The notes under the pieces: generated by a model
Seen by the model: the letters and a program-made list of their open reading frames with translations, nothing else
What the model was told of the DNA's origin: nothing
Database searches by the model: none
Source of the DNA: Micromonospora sp. HM5-17
GTDB lineage: Bacteria; Actinomycetota; Actinomycetes; Mycobacteriales; Micromonosporaceae
NCBI RefSeq assembly: GCF_003762835.1
Contig: NZ_RJWA01000015.1
Coordinates: 1-48,500, forward strand
Length of the DNA stretch: 48,500 bases
Reading direction: 5' to 3'
Part shown: positions 6,198 through 14,571 of the stretch, in pieces
How the letters are laid out: each line of letters starts with the position of its first letter
How positions within the stretch are numbered: the stretch's first letter is position 1
Translations under genes and position numbers: made by a program

Positions 6198-8084
6198 ATG
6201 GCGGAGCTCTGGCGGACAAAGGCCCGGCGGGCGTTCGAAACCCGGCTCCGGGACGGTCTGCGGTCGAACGGAGACAGCCGGCCGCACTACGTCGTCTGTG
6301 GTCAGGACGCTCTCGCGGTCCGGCTCGTTCAGGAGCTGCTCGGTAACGACCCGCAGGGCGCGCAGGTCCGGGTCACGGTGATCGTGCCCTACCAGCGCCG
6401 CCGCGACGCCGGGCCGGACATCCGCGCCCTGCGGGGCGTACGACTGATCCGGGCGGACCGGCTCGACGAGGAGACCTTCCGGGCCGCCGGGCTGGTCGGG
6501 GCGAGTGGTCTGGCGCTGCTGCACCAGGACGACGTGGGCAACATCGACGCCGCGCTCTGCGCGCAGGAGGTCGAGCCCAACCTCCGGCTGGTGCTGCGGA
6601 TGTTCAACACCGGCCTCGGCAACAAGATCCGGCAGCTCTTCCCGGACGCCGCGGTCCTCTCCGACGCCTCGATGGCGGCTCCCTCGTTCGTCGCGGCGGC
6701 GCTCGGCGAGGTCGCCCCGACCTACTTCCGGTACGGCGGTCGGACCCTGTACGTCGCCCCGCGTGCGGAGGTCCACCCCAGCCAGGTGCTCTGCGAGTTG
6801 GCCGACGTGTACGATCCCAGCCACCCGGCGGCGCCCCCGGCCGACCCGGCCATCGCCGATCTCGTGCTGGCCGCCGCGGTCGGCCAGAGCAGCACCGACC
6901 TGGCCGACCGGAACCGGTCGCGGCGGGCACGGCGCCGGCGGCGGCGCCGTGCCGCCGTCCTGCTCCGGGCGGTACGCTCGTTCGCCACCCGCAAGATCGG
7001 GATCGCCACCCTCACCGTTCTCGGAGTGATCCTGGTCCTCGGCTTCCTGCTCCGGTACATCGAGCACCAGAGCATCGGCAACGCGCTCTACGTGACCCTG
7101 GTGACCACCGTGGTCGGCGCCGACCCGGACGTGGAGAAGAGCGCGGCGGCGCAGATCCTCCAGGTGGTGCTGAACATCGCCGGACTCGCGTTGATCCCGC
7201 TGATCACCGCCGCGGTGGTGGACGGGATCGTCAAGGCTCGGCTCGCCCTCGACGCCGGCCTGCTCCCGGACGACCGGAGCGGGCACGTGGTGGTGGTCGG
7301 CCTCGGCAACGTTGGCACCCGGGTGATGGGGCAGCTGCACGACCTCGGGGTCGAGGTGGTCGCCATCGACAAGGATCCGGAGGCGCGCGGCGCCGCGCTC
7401 GCCCGCCGGCTCAACGTACCGCTGATCGTCGGGGACGCGGCCCGCGAGGAGACCCTGGAGGCGGCGGCGGTGGGGAGCTGTCAGGCCCTGGTGGTGGTCT
7501 CCACCGACGACGTCAGCAATCTCCAGGCGGCGCTGAACGCCCGGTCCCTCAACGGCGACCTGCGGGTGGTGCTCCGGCTCTACGACGGCGACTTCGCCGA
7601 GCGGATCCAGAAGACCTTCGCTATCGCCGTCTCCCGCAGCGTGTCGTACCTCGCCGCGCCCTCCTTCGCCGCGGCGTTGCTGAACCGGGCGGTGATCGCG
7701 ACGATTCCGGTCGACCGGCACGCGCTGCTGGTGGCGGAGGTACCGGTCGCGGCCGGCTCGGCGCTCGCCGGCCGGGAACTCCGTTCGGTCGACGAGACCC
7801 CGGGGATCCGGGTGATCGCGCTGACCCAGGTCGGGCAGGTTCGGATCGAGTGGTCGTTCCGGCCGGATCACCGGCTCCGTCCCGGCGACCGGTTGACCGT
7901 GGTGGTCCGCCGCGCCGGGCTCAACCGGCTGCTCCGCGAGGCGAGTGCACCTCCGCCGCCCGCACCGCCTCCGCCGGCCGTTTCGGGTGGCACACCGCGA
8001 CAGACTCGCCGGCCGGAGCCGCGCCGGACCATCCGCCGTACGCCGCCCGCCGCGCCGGTCCGCCGCGCCGACCCGTCCGGCTGA
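6198..8084 (+). CDS. Ion-channel-like protein with two RCK/TrkA-N domains
   Basis: A 628-residue membrane protein. Residues about 30-175 form a first NAD-binding-type domain (PHYVVCGQDALAVRLVQELL). An arginine-rich stretch (about 245-260) leads into helix TM1 (about 268-290), a re-entrant loop with TLVTTVVGADP, and TM2 (about 310-345). A second, canonical TrkA-N domain follows at about 358 (HVVVVGLGNVGTRVMGQL) and a TrkA-C-like domain near 500-590. The layout fits ligand-gated potassium channels of actinomycetes. The loop lacks the classical TVGYG filter, so ion selectivity is uncertain. The tail is proline- and arginine-rich and probably disordered. ATG 6198 is preferred because upstream sequence in the same frame belongs to the divergent gene. 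Confidence 0.8.
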   Translation: MAELWRTKARRAFETRLRDGLRSNGDSRPHYVVCGQDALAVRLVQELLGNDPQGAQVRVTVIVPYQRRRDAGPDIRALRGVRLIRADRLDEETFRAAGLVGASGLALLHQDDVGNIDAALCAQEVEPNLRLVLRMFNTGLGNKIRQLFPDAAVLSDASMAAPSFVAAALGEVAPTYFRYGGRTLYVAPRAEVHPSQVLCELADVYDPSHPAAPPADPAIADLVLAAAVGQSSTDLADRNRSRRARRRRRRRAAVLLRAVRSFATRKIGIATLTVLGVILVLGFLLRYIEHQSIGNALYVTLVTTVVGADPDVEKSAAAQILQVVLNIAGLALIPLITAAVVDGIVKARLALDAGLLPDDRSGHVVVVGLGNVGTRVMGQLHDLGVEVVAIDKDPEARGAALARRLNVPLIVGDAAREETLEAAAVGSCQALVVVSTDDVSNLQAALNARSLNGDLRVVLRLYDGDFAERIQKTFAIAVSRSVSYLAAPSFAAALLNRAVIATIPVDRHALLVAEVPVAAGSALAGRELRSVDETPGIRVIALTQVGQVRIEWSFRPDHRLRPGDRLTVVVRRAGLNRLLREASAPPPPAPPPPAVSGGTPRQTRRPEPRRTIRRTPPAAPVRRADPSG

Positions 8085-8201
8085 GCGTCGCAGCGCCCGG
8101 GTTGGGCGGGTGTTTCCGCTGGTCGACGTGGTGTCGAGCCCGCCGCGGCGGAGCGGCGTCCGTCGACCCGACCCGCCCGACCGTCGGCCGGCGACCCGGG
8201 A

Positions 8202-9404
8202 TCAGCCGACCGTGACGCCGAGGACGGCCTGCTCGTCCGGCCGGTGCACGAGGATGTCGGAGAGGAAGGACTGGACGGCCGGCGCCAGGCCGACGTCCCG
8301 GCCGGCCTGCTCGGAGAGCCGCCAGCGGTGCTCGATGATCTGCACGAACAGCTCGGTCGGTTCGAGTTTGCCGCGCAGGTGGGTCGGCACGGCCCGGACC
8401 ACGGGCTCGAAGACCTCGGTCAGCCACCGGTGCGCCGCCTGCTGCTCGTCGGTGAGGTCGCTCTCCGCCCGGTAGGTGTCCAGGTCGTTGAGGAGTCGCC
8501 GCGCCTGGTTCTCCTCGGCGTCCAGCCCGGTGAGCCGGAGCAGCCGGCGGGTGTGGTAGCCGGCGTCGACCACCTTCGGCCGGACCAGGTACCGCCCACC
8601 GTCCACGACCGACATCGACACCTCGGCGACGTCGAAGCCGAGCTCGTTGAGCCGGCGGATGCGGCGCTCGATGTCGTGTCGTTCCCCCCGCTCGACCTGC
8701 TGCTCGTACGTGATCTCGTGCCAGAGCCGCTCGTAGCGCTGGACGACCTCCTCGCAGACCACCTCGGGGTCGATCGACTCGTGCAGCAGCCCCGCCGCCT
8801 GGAGGTCCAGCGCCTCGCCGAAGATGTTGACCCGGGCGATCTCCAGATCCTCGTCCCGTTGCCCGGAGGAGAGCTGCCGGTGCAGGGCGCCGGTCTCGGC
8901 GTCGACCAGGTACGCCGCGAAGGCCCCGGCGTCCCGGCGGAACAGGGTGTTCGACAGCGAGCAGTCACCCCAGAAGAAGCCGGTCAGGTGCATCCGGACC
9001 AGCAGCGCGGCCAGCGCGTCGAGCAGCCGGTTCATCGTCTCCGGCCGCAGCGTGTGCGAGAAGAGCGCCCGGTAGGGGAGGGAGAACTGGAGGTGCCGCG
9101 TGATCAGCACCGGTTCGAGGGGTTCGCCGTCCCGGGTCTGCCGGTCGGCGACGATCGCCACCGCCTGCACGGCGGGGAAGTCGATCCGTTCGAGGGCGCG
9201 GAGCAGGTCGTACTCGCGCTCGGCGACCCGTTCGGCGGTCTCCTTGACCGCGTAGACGGTGCCGGCGAGCCGTACGAACCGGACGACGTGCCGGGAAATA
9301 CCCTGGGGCAGCGCCACCAACTGGTCAGCGGGCCACTGCTCCAGCGGGGTCGACCAGGGAAGGTCGAGCAACGCCGGGTCGACAAGGGCCGAAGTGATCC
9401 GCAC
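8202..9404 (-). CDS. DUF4032 kinase-like protein
   Basis: A 400-residue protein of the actinobacterial DUF4032 family, often labelled lipopolysaccharide-kinase-like. The N-terminal half has a protein-kinase-like fold: YAVKETAERVAEREYDLLRA supplies a nucleotide-binding lysine and the paired glutamate, WGDCSLSNTLF corresponds to the catalytic loop (GD and N in place), and YLVDAETG to the metal-binding aspartate. The C-terminal half, from about residue 230, is the family-specific DUF4032 region. The start is probably GTG 9404 (protein VRITSALVDP); TTG 9413 has a better-spaced GGAG upstream. It is divergent from the PAP2 gene. The substrate is unknown. Confidence 0.82.
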   Translation of the reverse strand: MRITSALVDPALLDLPWSTPLEQWPADQLVALPQGISRHVVRFVRLAGTVYAVKETAERVAEREYDLLRALERIDFPAVQAVAIVADRQTRDGEPLEPVLITRHLQFSLPYRALFSHTLRPETMNRLLDALAALLVRMHLTGFFWGDCSLSNTLFRRDAGAFAAYLVDAETGALHRQLSSGQRDEDLEIARVNIFGEALDLQAAGLLHESIDPEVVCEEVVQRYERLWHEITYEQQVERGERHDIERRIRRLNELGFDVAEVSMSVVDGGRYLVRPKVVDAGYHTRRLLRLTGLDAEENQARRLLNDLDTYRAESDLTDEQQAAHRWLTEVFEPVVRAVPTHLRGKLEPTELFVQIIEHRWRLSEQAGRDVGLAPAVQSFLSDILVHRPDEQAVLGVTVG

Positions 9405-9548
9405 GGGTATCAAGCATGCCGCTCCGTGTCGTCCGTCGCCTCCCGACGTGGTTGGACACACACCGCCGCCGCTGCCCGGTCCGGCGGCGGCATCGCCTCC
9501 ACTGATCTGCGGCGGGTTCGGGTCGCGGGTCGGCGGTAGCGTGGTCGG

Positions 9549-10313
9549 ATGCGGGAAACCACGACGGTACGACGGCCGGTACGACCGCGTCCGGTCAACC
9601 CGGCCGGCTGGTGGTTCGACGGGCTGCTGCTCGCCGCGGTGGCCGCGTTGACCACCGCGCTGGCCGCCGACCAGCTTCTCGACCTCGACCTCGCGGTCCG
9701 GTCGTGGGTCAACGCGCACCGGCCGGAGCCGGCGTACTGGGTCGCCCGGATTCTCAACTCGCTCGGCCAGGGTGGCTGGTTCCTGATGCCGATCACGTTC
9801 GGGCTGGGGGCGGTGGTCGCGTACCGGACCCGATCGGTCCGGCCGCTCCTGGTCGGGGTCGGGGCCTTCGTCCTCACCTCGTTCGTGATCGGCCCGGTGA
9901 AACTCTGGACCGACCGGGCGGCACCGAGCTCCACGCTGCCGCCCGAGGAGTCGGTACGGCTCTTCGCCACGCTGCCCCCCGGCGAGTTCGACATGTCGTA
10001 CCCGTCGGGTCACGTGGCGAACTCGATCGTCTGGTACGCGGCGATCGCGGTGCTGGTCGCCGCGCTGCTGCGGACGCTCGGCCGGCCGGACGCCCCGCCG
10101 GGGCTGTACCGGGTGATCCGGGTCGGACCGCCGGCGATCGTCTTCTGCACCACGACCTACCTCGGCTGGCACTGGATCACCGACTCGATCGCCGGCCTGT
10201 TCCTCGGTCTGCTCCTCGGTCGGCTGCTGGACCGGGTGCCCTGGGACGACCTGCCGCTGCCCCGGCTCCCCGGCGGAGCGGACCGCCGGGGAGTCCACGG
10301 CGGCGACGCCTGA
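9549..10313 (+). CDS. PAP2-family membrane protein with altered catalytic motifs
   Basis: A 254-residue integral membrane protein of the PAP2 phosphatase superfamily, with six or so hydrophobic helices. The three signature motifs can be located but two differ from consensus. Motif 1 (usually KX6RP) is KLWTDRAAP at 118-126. Motif 2 is intact, YPSGH at 151-155. Motif 3 (usually SRxYLGxHxxxD) is TTYLGWHWITD, keeping His208 and Asp212 but replacing the serine-arginine pair by threonines. Lipid phosphatase or phosphotransferase activity is therefore plausible but not certain. It starts at ATG 9549, divergent from the DUF4032 gene with 144 bp between. Confidence 0.82.
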   Translation: MRETTTVRRPVRPRPVNPAGWWFDGLLLAAVAALTTALAADQLLDLDLAVRSWVNAHRPEPAYWVARILNSLGQGGWFLMPITFGLGAVVAYRTRSVRPLLVGVGAFVLTSFVIGPVKLWTDRAAPSSTLPPEESVRLFATLPPGEFDMSYPSGHVANSIVWYAAIAVLVAALLRTLGRPDAPPGLYRVIRVGPPAIVFCTTTYLGWHWITDSIAGLFLGLLLGRLLDRVPWDDLPLPRLPGGADRRGVHGGDA

Positions 10314-10425
10314 CGCCGCGGCGACGAGGGGTCGCCCGGCGCTCGCGGTCGGCCGCCTCGGCATGCGACCGGCCGTCGAGCCGCACTTGGGCCGGCCTAC
10401 GACGCCGTCACCAGCACCGTGGCGC

Positions 10426-11294
10426 TCACCTGGTGCTCCGCAGCTCCTCGAAGATCCGCGCGGTGCCCTGCGCGCCGAACCCGGCGGCGATCTGTCGGCG
10501 GACGATGTCGTACACGGGCTTCAGCACCTCGACGTTGACCCCCTGCTCCGTGCTGGCCCGCATCAGCGACGAGAGCGCGGCTTCGGTGAACCGGAGACTC
10601 TGCTGGCCCTCGCCGGTGTAGTCCTTGGCGTCGATGGTGGCGGCGTAGCCGGCCAGGCCGTTGGTCATGGCGGCGAGGAACGGTGCCTGCCGTGCCGCGA
10701 ACTCGGTCGCCGAGACGCCTCCGGAGCCGACCAGCGCCGCGCCGTGCATGAAGCCGGCGAACATCGTGTACATGCCGACGAGCATCGCCATGTCGTAGAG
10801 CGAGGCCATGCCGGCGTCCGACCCGAAGTAGCTGCTCTCGCCCCACAGGTCCCGCAGCGTCCGCTGCTCCTCGTAGGCGGTGGCCGAGCCGCTGTAGAAC
10901 ACCGCCGCACCCGGGCCGCCGATCATCTCCGGGACGGCCATGATCGCGCCGTCGAGGTACGTGATGCCGTGCTCGGCGGCCCAGGTGGCGAGTTCGCGCG
11001 ACTCGTTCGGGGTCGTGGTGGTCAGATTGATCACGGTTCGCCCGGACAACCGGACCGCGATCGGGTCGAGCACGGTGTGCACCGACTGGTGGTCGAACAG
11101 GCAGACGACGATCGCGTCGGCGTCGGCGACCGCCTCCTCGACGCTGCCGGCAACCGTGGCGCCGCGCGCGGCGAAGGGCTGCGCCCGGTTCGGGGTCCGG
11201 TTCCACACGACCGTGCTCGCCCGGCGGCGAGCGCGGCCGCGGCGAGCGCGCTGCCCATCGCTCCGAGTCCCAGAAACGTGGTGGTGCTGGTCAT
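10426..11294 (-). pseudogene. Frameshifted imine-reductase/3-hydroxyisobutyrate-dehydrogenase-type NAD(P) oxidoreductase
   Basis: The gene starts at ATG 11294 and encodes the Rossmann motif FLGLGAMGSALAAAALAAG in frame for 25 codons. It then needs a shift at about 11218-11222, after which the frame from 11217 to 10426 continues without a break (STVVWNRTPNRAQPF to the stop). One base is missing; restoring it gives 289 residues, the usual size of 6-phosphogluconate-dehydrogenase-like imine reductases. The C-terminal half (VGMYTMFAGFMHGAALV, GYAATIDAKDYTG) is typical of that group. The body is undamaged, so a sequencing error in a GC run or a very recent mutation is likely. It faces the HxlR regulator, which probably represses it. 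Confidence 0.75.
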
Positions 11295-11391
11295 CGCTCT
11301 TCCTTGCCGTTGCTGAGAAGGACGTGGTTGGGCGCCCGAGCACCATCCTGGGTACGTGCCTTCCTGTTGACAAGTACCCACCATTTTGTTC

Positions 11392-11415
11392 AATACTTAC
11401 TACTTGGTAAGTATT
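11392..11415. promoter_or_regulatory. Perfect 9-bp inverted repeat, likely HxlR operator
   Basis: AATACTTAC (11392-11400), a 6-bp spacer, then GTAAGTATT (11407-11415) form a perfect dyad in an AT-rich pocket between the divergent oxidoreductase and HxlR genes. An additional half-like ACAAGTACC lies at 11370-11378. The symmetry, position and divergent layout are what is expected of an HxlR-type operator controlling both genes. Confidence 0.7.
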
Positions 11416-11446
11416 GGCGTTGACATGGTCGAGTGGGAGGTCGGCG

Positions 11447-11806
11447 ATGCCGTCGAGTGCCAGGCGCGGCCCGTACATCTGCGGCATTGACGCCGCGATG
11501 GACGTGGTGTCGGGAAAGTGGAAGTCGTTGATCCTCTGGGAACTGGACACCCACGGCACGCGCAGGTTCGGCGAGCTGAAGCGGGGCCTGCCCGGCGTGA
11601 GCGAGAAGATGCTTATCCAGCACCTCCGCGAGATGGAAGAGGACGGCCTGGTCCACCGCGAGGTGTACCGGGAGGTCCCGCCCCGGGTGGAGTACTCGCT
11701 CACCGTGCACGGCAGGTCGCTCAACGAGGCGCTCCGTCCGCTGGGCGAGTGGGGCAGCCAACGGCGCGCGCGCCTCGCCGCCGAGGGGCAGCTCGTGTCC
11801 GACTAG
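11447..11806 (+). CDS. HxlR-family transcriptional regulator
   Basis: A 119-residue winged-helix protein with the classical HxlR layout: an N-terminal cysteine (YICGIDAAMDVVSGKWKSLI), then LILWELDTHGTRRFGELKRG, LPGVSEKMLIQHLREMEEDG as recognition helix region, and wing RVEYSLTVHGRSL. Members often sense electrophiles or quinones through that cysteine and control a divergently transcribed oxidoreductase. That is the arrangement here, with the dyad at 11392-11415 in between. ATG 11447 has GGGAGG 6 bp upstream. Confidence 0.9.
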   Translation: MPSSARRGPYICGIDAAMDVVSGKWKSLILWELDTHGTRRFGELKRGLPGVSEKMLIQHLREMEEDGLVHREVYREVPPRVEYSLTVHGRSLNEALRPLGEWGSQRRARLAAEGQLVSD

Positions 11807-11851
11807 CGGCCCGCCGACCGCGGGCACGGGTGCGCCGCGGGCCCCCGCGGT

Positions 11852-12661
11852 TCAGCCGACCGTCGTGGTGACCCCGCCGCCGCAGGGCGCGCCGGGCTCG
11901 AGCGACGCGGTGATGCGGTAGCGCCTGACGAACTCGTCGATCGCCGGGTCATCGGCGGTCTGGACCGCGAGCTGGTAGCCCCAGGCCTGCAGCGAGATCG
12001 GCGCGTTCTGGGCCGGGTACGGGCTGAGCATCAGGTACTCCTGGCCGCGTACCCGGGCAGCGAGCTTGTCCACCTCGGACGCGGCGAGGTCCGGCCGGTA
12101 CGTGATCCAGACGGCGCCGTGCTCCAGGCTGTGTACGGCGTTGCCGTCGGCGATCGGCGCCGGGTAGACGTCCCCGTTGCAGTTCTGCCAACGGGGATGG
12201 TGGGGACCGCCGGCCGGCGGGGTCATGGGGTAGGTGATCTTCCCTTCCCGGTGCTCCTGGGTGAGTACCCCCGGTGCCTGTTCACGGTAGTTGACCAGCG
12301 CCGACAGGTCGGCCTCGTTGGCCCGGTGCCGGTACCAGACGAATCCGCCGATCCCGCAGACGGCGAGGAGGACCAGCGCGAGAACCCCACCCCCGAGCGC
12401 GAGCAGCGGGCCGGTCCGGTTGCCCTTCGCCGGGACTGGTGGCGCCGGATGACCCGGGTACGGCTGCCCCGGCGGCCCGGAGCCCGGCACCGGAGCGGGA
12501 TAGCCGGTGGGCGGGTACCCGGTTGGCGGTGGCCCGTACCCGGGCGGGGTGGGTGCCGGCGACGGGGCGGACCCGGGTTGGGGTGGTACGGGCCCGGGGG
12601 CCGACGGAACTCCCGACGCCGGGCCGGGCGGCTGCTGGTACGGCGGATCCGGGTAAGCCAT
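11852..12661 (-). CDS. DUF3105 membrane-anchored protein
   Basis: A 269-residue protein. Residues 1 to about 80 are a proline/glycine/tyrosine-rich cytoplasmic tail with PPTGYP-type repeats. One transmembrane helix (LLALGGGVLALVLLAVCGIG) follows, and then an extracytoplasmic DUF3105 domain with its conserved histidines (GGPHHPRWQNC, AVHSLEHGAVWITY). The function of DUF3105 is not established. The cysteines NCNG and PCGG near the end could form a disulfide outside the cell. ATG 12661; it converges with the HxlR gene and is divergent from the EI24 gene. Confidence 0.85.
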   Translation of the reverse strand: MAYPDPPYQQPPGPASGVPSAPGPVPPQPGSAPSPAPTPPGYGPPPTGYPPTGYPAPVPGSGPPGQPYPGHPAPPVPAKGNRTGPLLALGGGVLALVLLAVCGIGGFVWYRHRANEADLSALVNYREQAPGVLTQEHREGKITYPMTPPAGGPHHPRWQNCNGDVYPAPIADGNAVHSLEHGAVWITYRPDLAASEVDKLAARVRGQEYLMLSPYPAQNAPISLQAWGYQLAVQTADDPAIDEFVRRYRITASLEPGAPCGGGVTTTVG

Positions 12662-12911
12662 CTGCCCTCGCCCTGTCTGCACGGGTAAGACACCCGATCG
12701 TAGTACGGCGGCCACGATCCGGGTGACCACGCCGTACCCCCGACGCGCCGGCGCGGGACCGGACGGCACCGAAATCGACACCCCCACCAAGCCGCCCCAC
12801 GCATCGGCGTCGGTGGAACTACACTCCCTCGGTGCCGGCACATCCCTGTCGGTCCGGCCGTTCCCGCGCCCGGTCGGGCCTGCTCCGTAGACGGAAAGGT
12901 CATCACCGCCG

Positions 12912-14135
12912 ATGCCCAGGCCGGATCCGGAAACTGTCCGCGAGACCACCGTCGCTCCCGACCCGGCCCGGTCGTTCGGGCACCCCGGGTTCGTCCCGTC
13001 CGCCGGGCCGACCCCGATGCCGCCGGAGGTCACGCCGCCACCGGTGCCGGGCCAGGTCACACCAACGGTGGCACCGGTGCCGCCGGCCGCCCCGGCGCGC
13101 TGGCGGTGGCCCCGACAGCGGTCCGCGCCGGACGCCGAGCCGGTCCGGGCGGCCGGGCGGGTCCTGGTCACCCACGCGGCGGAGGTCGGGCGGGCGGCGG
13201 CGGCCGGCGCGACCCGGGGCGCCCGCGCCGCCGCGCACGGGGCCACCCGACCGATCGTGAACCTCGCCGCCGGGATCGGCTGCTTCCTTCGTGGACTGTG
13301 GCGGTTCCTGACCAGCCCCGTCCTGTGGCCGTACGCCGTCGCACCGCTCGTCCTGCTCGGGTTGGCCCTGTACGGCCTCGCGCACGGTATGGAGGCGGCC
13401 GGCGCGGCGGTCGTCGGCTGGGCCACGTCGTTCGCCGACGGTTGGCCACGGTGGATTCACGACCTGCTCGGCGGGATTCTGCTCTGGGGCGTACGACTCG
13501 CCGTCCACATCCTCCTCGGCTATCTGGTCCTGCCACTGAGCGTCGTACTCGCCGCGCCCTGCTACGTCCTGCTCGCCCGACGGGTGGAGCGAACGCTCGC
13601 CGACGGAGGGGCACCCTCCGTCGCCCCACCGCCGCTGTGGCGCTCCTGGCTCGTCGCGGTCCGGCAGGCGATCCTGGTCACACTCGTGGTGCAGTTCGGG
13701 TGGCTGCTGCTCGTTCCGCTCCTGCTGATCCCCGGACTGAACGTGGTCATGGCGCTCGGCGCGGTGACGCTGTTCAACGGCTTCCTCGTCGGGCTGCTGA
13801 TGCTGGCGATCCCGCTGCACCACCACGGGGTCACGTCGGCGCGGGCGCAGGTGTCGGCCGTCTGGCGGCACCGGGCCAGCGTGATCGGGTTCGGCGCGAT
13901 CAGTGCCCTTCTGCTCAGTCTCCCGGTCACGCCGCTGCGCGCGATCGTCGCACCGGTCGTCTTCACCGGTGCCGTCCTGCTGCACCACCGGATGCGCCGG
14001 CTCGACGCGGCCCGGGCCGGCGCGGCGGTCACCGCACCGGCTCCGGGCGCGGCTCCGCCGTCGCCGGCCGGCGTCACCGGAGCGCCGGCGCTGCCTCCGG
14101 CCGGCGTGTCCGACGGGTCCCCGCCTGACCGGTAG
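12912..14135 (+). CDS. EI24/CysZ-like membrane protein
   Basis: A 407-residue protein. The first 80 or so residues are proline-rich and cytoplasmic, followed by an alanine/arginine-rich helix. From about residue 130 the membrane part matches the EI24 family (which includes sulfate transporter CysZ): RFLTSPVLWPYAVAPLVLLG, a long hydrophobic section ILLGYLVLPLSVVLAAPCYV, and LLVPLLLIPGLNVVMALGAV. The last 50 residues are again proline/alanine-rich. CysZ proteins are about 250 residues, so the disordered ends are extra. No sulfate genes are nearby; a transport role is only inferred from the family. Confidence 0.8.
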   Translation: MPRPDPETVRETTVAPDPARSFGHPGFVPSAGPTPMPPEVTPPPVPGQVTPTVAPVPPAAPARWRWPRQRSAPDAEPVRAAGRVLVTHAAEVGRAAAAGATRGARAAAHGATRPIVNLAAGIGCFLRGLWRFLTSPVLWPYAVAPLVLLGLALYGLAHGMEAAGAAVVGWATSFADGWPRWIHDLLGGILLWGVRLAVHILLGYLVLPLSVVLAAPCYVLLARRVERTLADGGAPSVAPPPLWRSWLVAVRQAILVTLVVQFGWLLLVPLLLIPGLNVVMALGAVTLFNGFLVGLLMLAIPLHHHGVTSARAQVSAVWRHRASVIGFGAISALLLSLPVTPLRAIVAPVVFTGAVLLHHRMRRLDAARAGAAVTAPAPGAAPPSPAGVTGAPALPPAGVSDGSPPDR

Positions 14136-14226
14136 TCGCCATGGCTGTTCCTGGACAGCCCGATTCGTGGCTCGGGCGGGTGCCGGCGCTCTAGCGTTTC
14201 TCCGTCGACCGAAGGAGGAACGCGGA

Positions 14227-14571
14227 GTGAAGCTTTCCGTAGACACCGCTGCTCTTCGCCAGGCGGGGGCGCACACACTGGCTGCCGGGCACGTGCTGTC
14301 GAGCACGGTCGGAGGCGGAAAGGCACTCGCCACGTCGGCCGCCTCCCTGGGTGGGCTGGCCTCCGGTCCCGCGTTGACCGCGGCGGCCCAGCGTTGGGAG
14401 CAGCAGGTCGAACGGTTTGCGGCACTGGTGCGGTCGGACGGCATTCGGATCCTGCAGGCGGCGGAGGCGTACGACACCAGCGACAACACCAGCGCGAACG
14501 GCTTCCGGCAGATGCTGTCCAGCCTGGGCAAGACCGGCGACGTGGACTGGTCGAAGGTGGGGGTCAAGTGA
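14227..14571 (+). CDS. EspC-like small protein, probable type VII secretion substrate
   Basis: A 114-residue, mostly helical protein with the look of ESX EspC-type substrates (WXG100 relatives): it opens KLSVDTAALRQAGAHTLAAG, has a central alanine/glycine-rich turn, a second helix with QRWEQQVERFAALVRSDG, and then Y82-DTS-D86, which fits the YxxxD/E export motif that follows the helical hairpin in type VII substrates. The start is GTG 14227 with AAGGAGG 9 bp upstream, one of the best ribosome binding sites here. Its stop overlaps the start of the DUF1023 gene (GTGA), so the two are translationally coupled and are probably partners. No ESX ATPase or pore gene lies in the window. Confidence 0.7.
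   Translation: MKLSVDTAALRQAGAHTLAAGHVLSSTVGGGKALATSAASLGGLASGPALTAAAQRWEQQVERFAALVRSDGIRILQAAEAYDTSDNTSANGFRQMLSSLGKTGDVDWSKVGVK

Noticed and set aside
6102-7871. 589-codon minus-strand frame
   Set aside because: Antisense shadow of the channel-like gene, of low-complexity composition.
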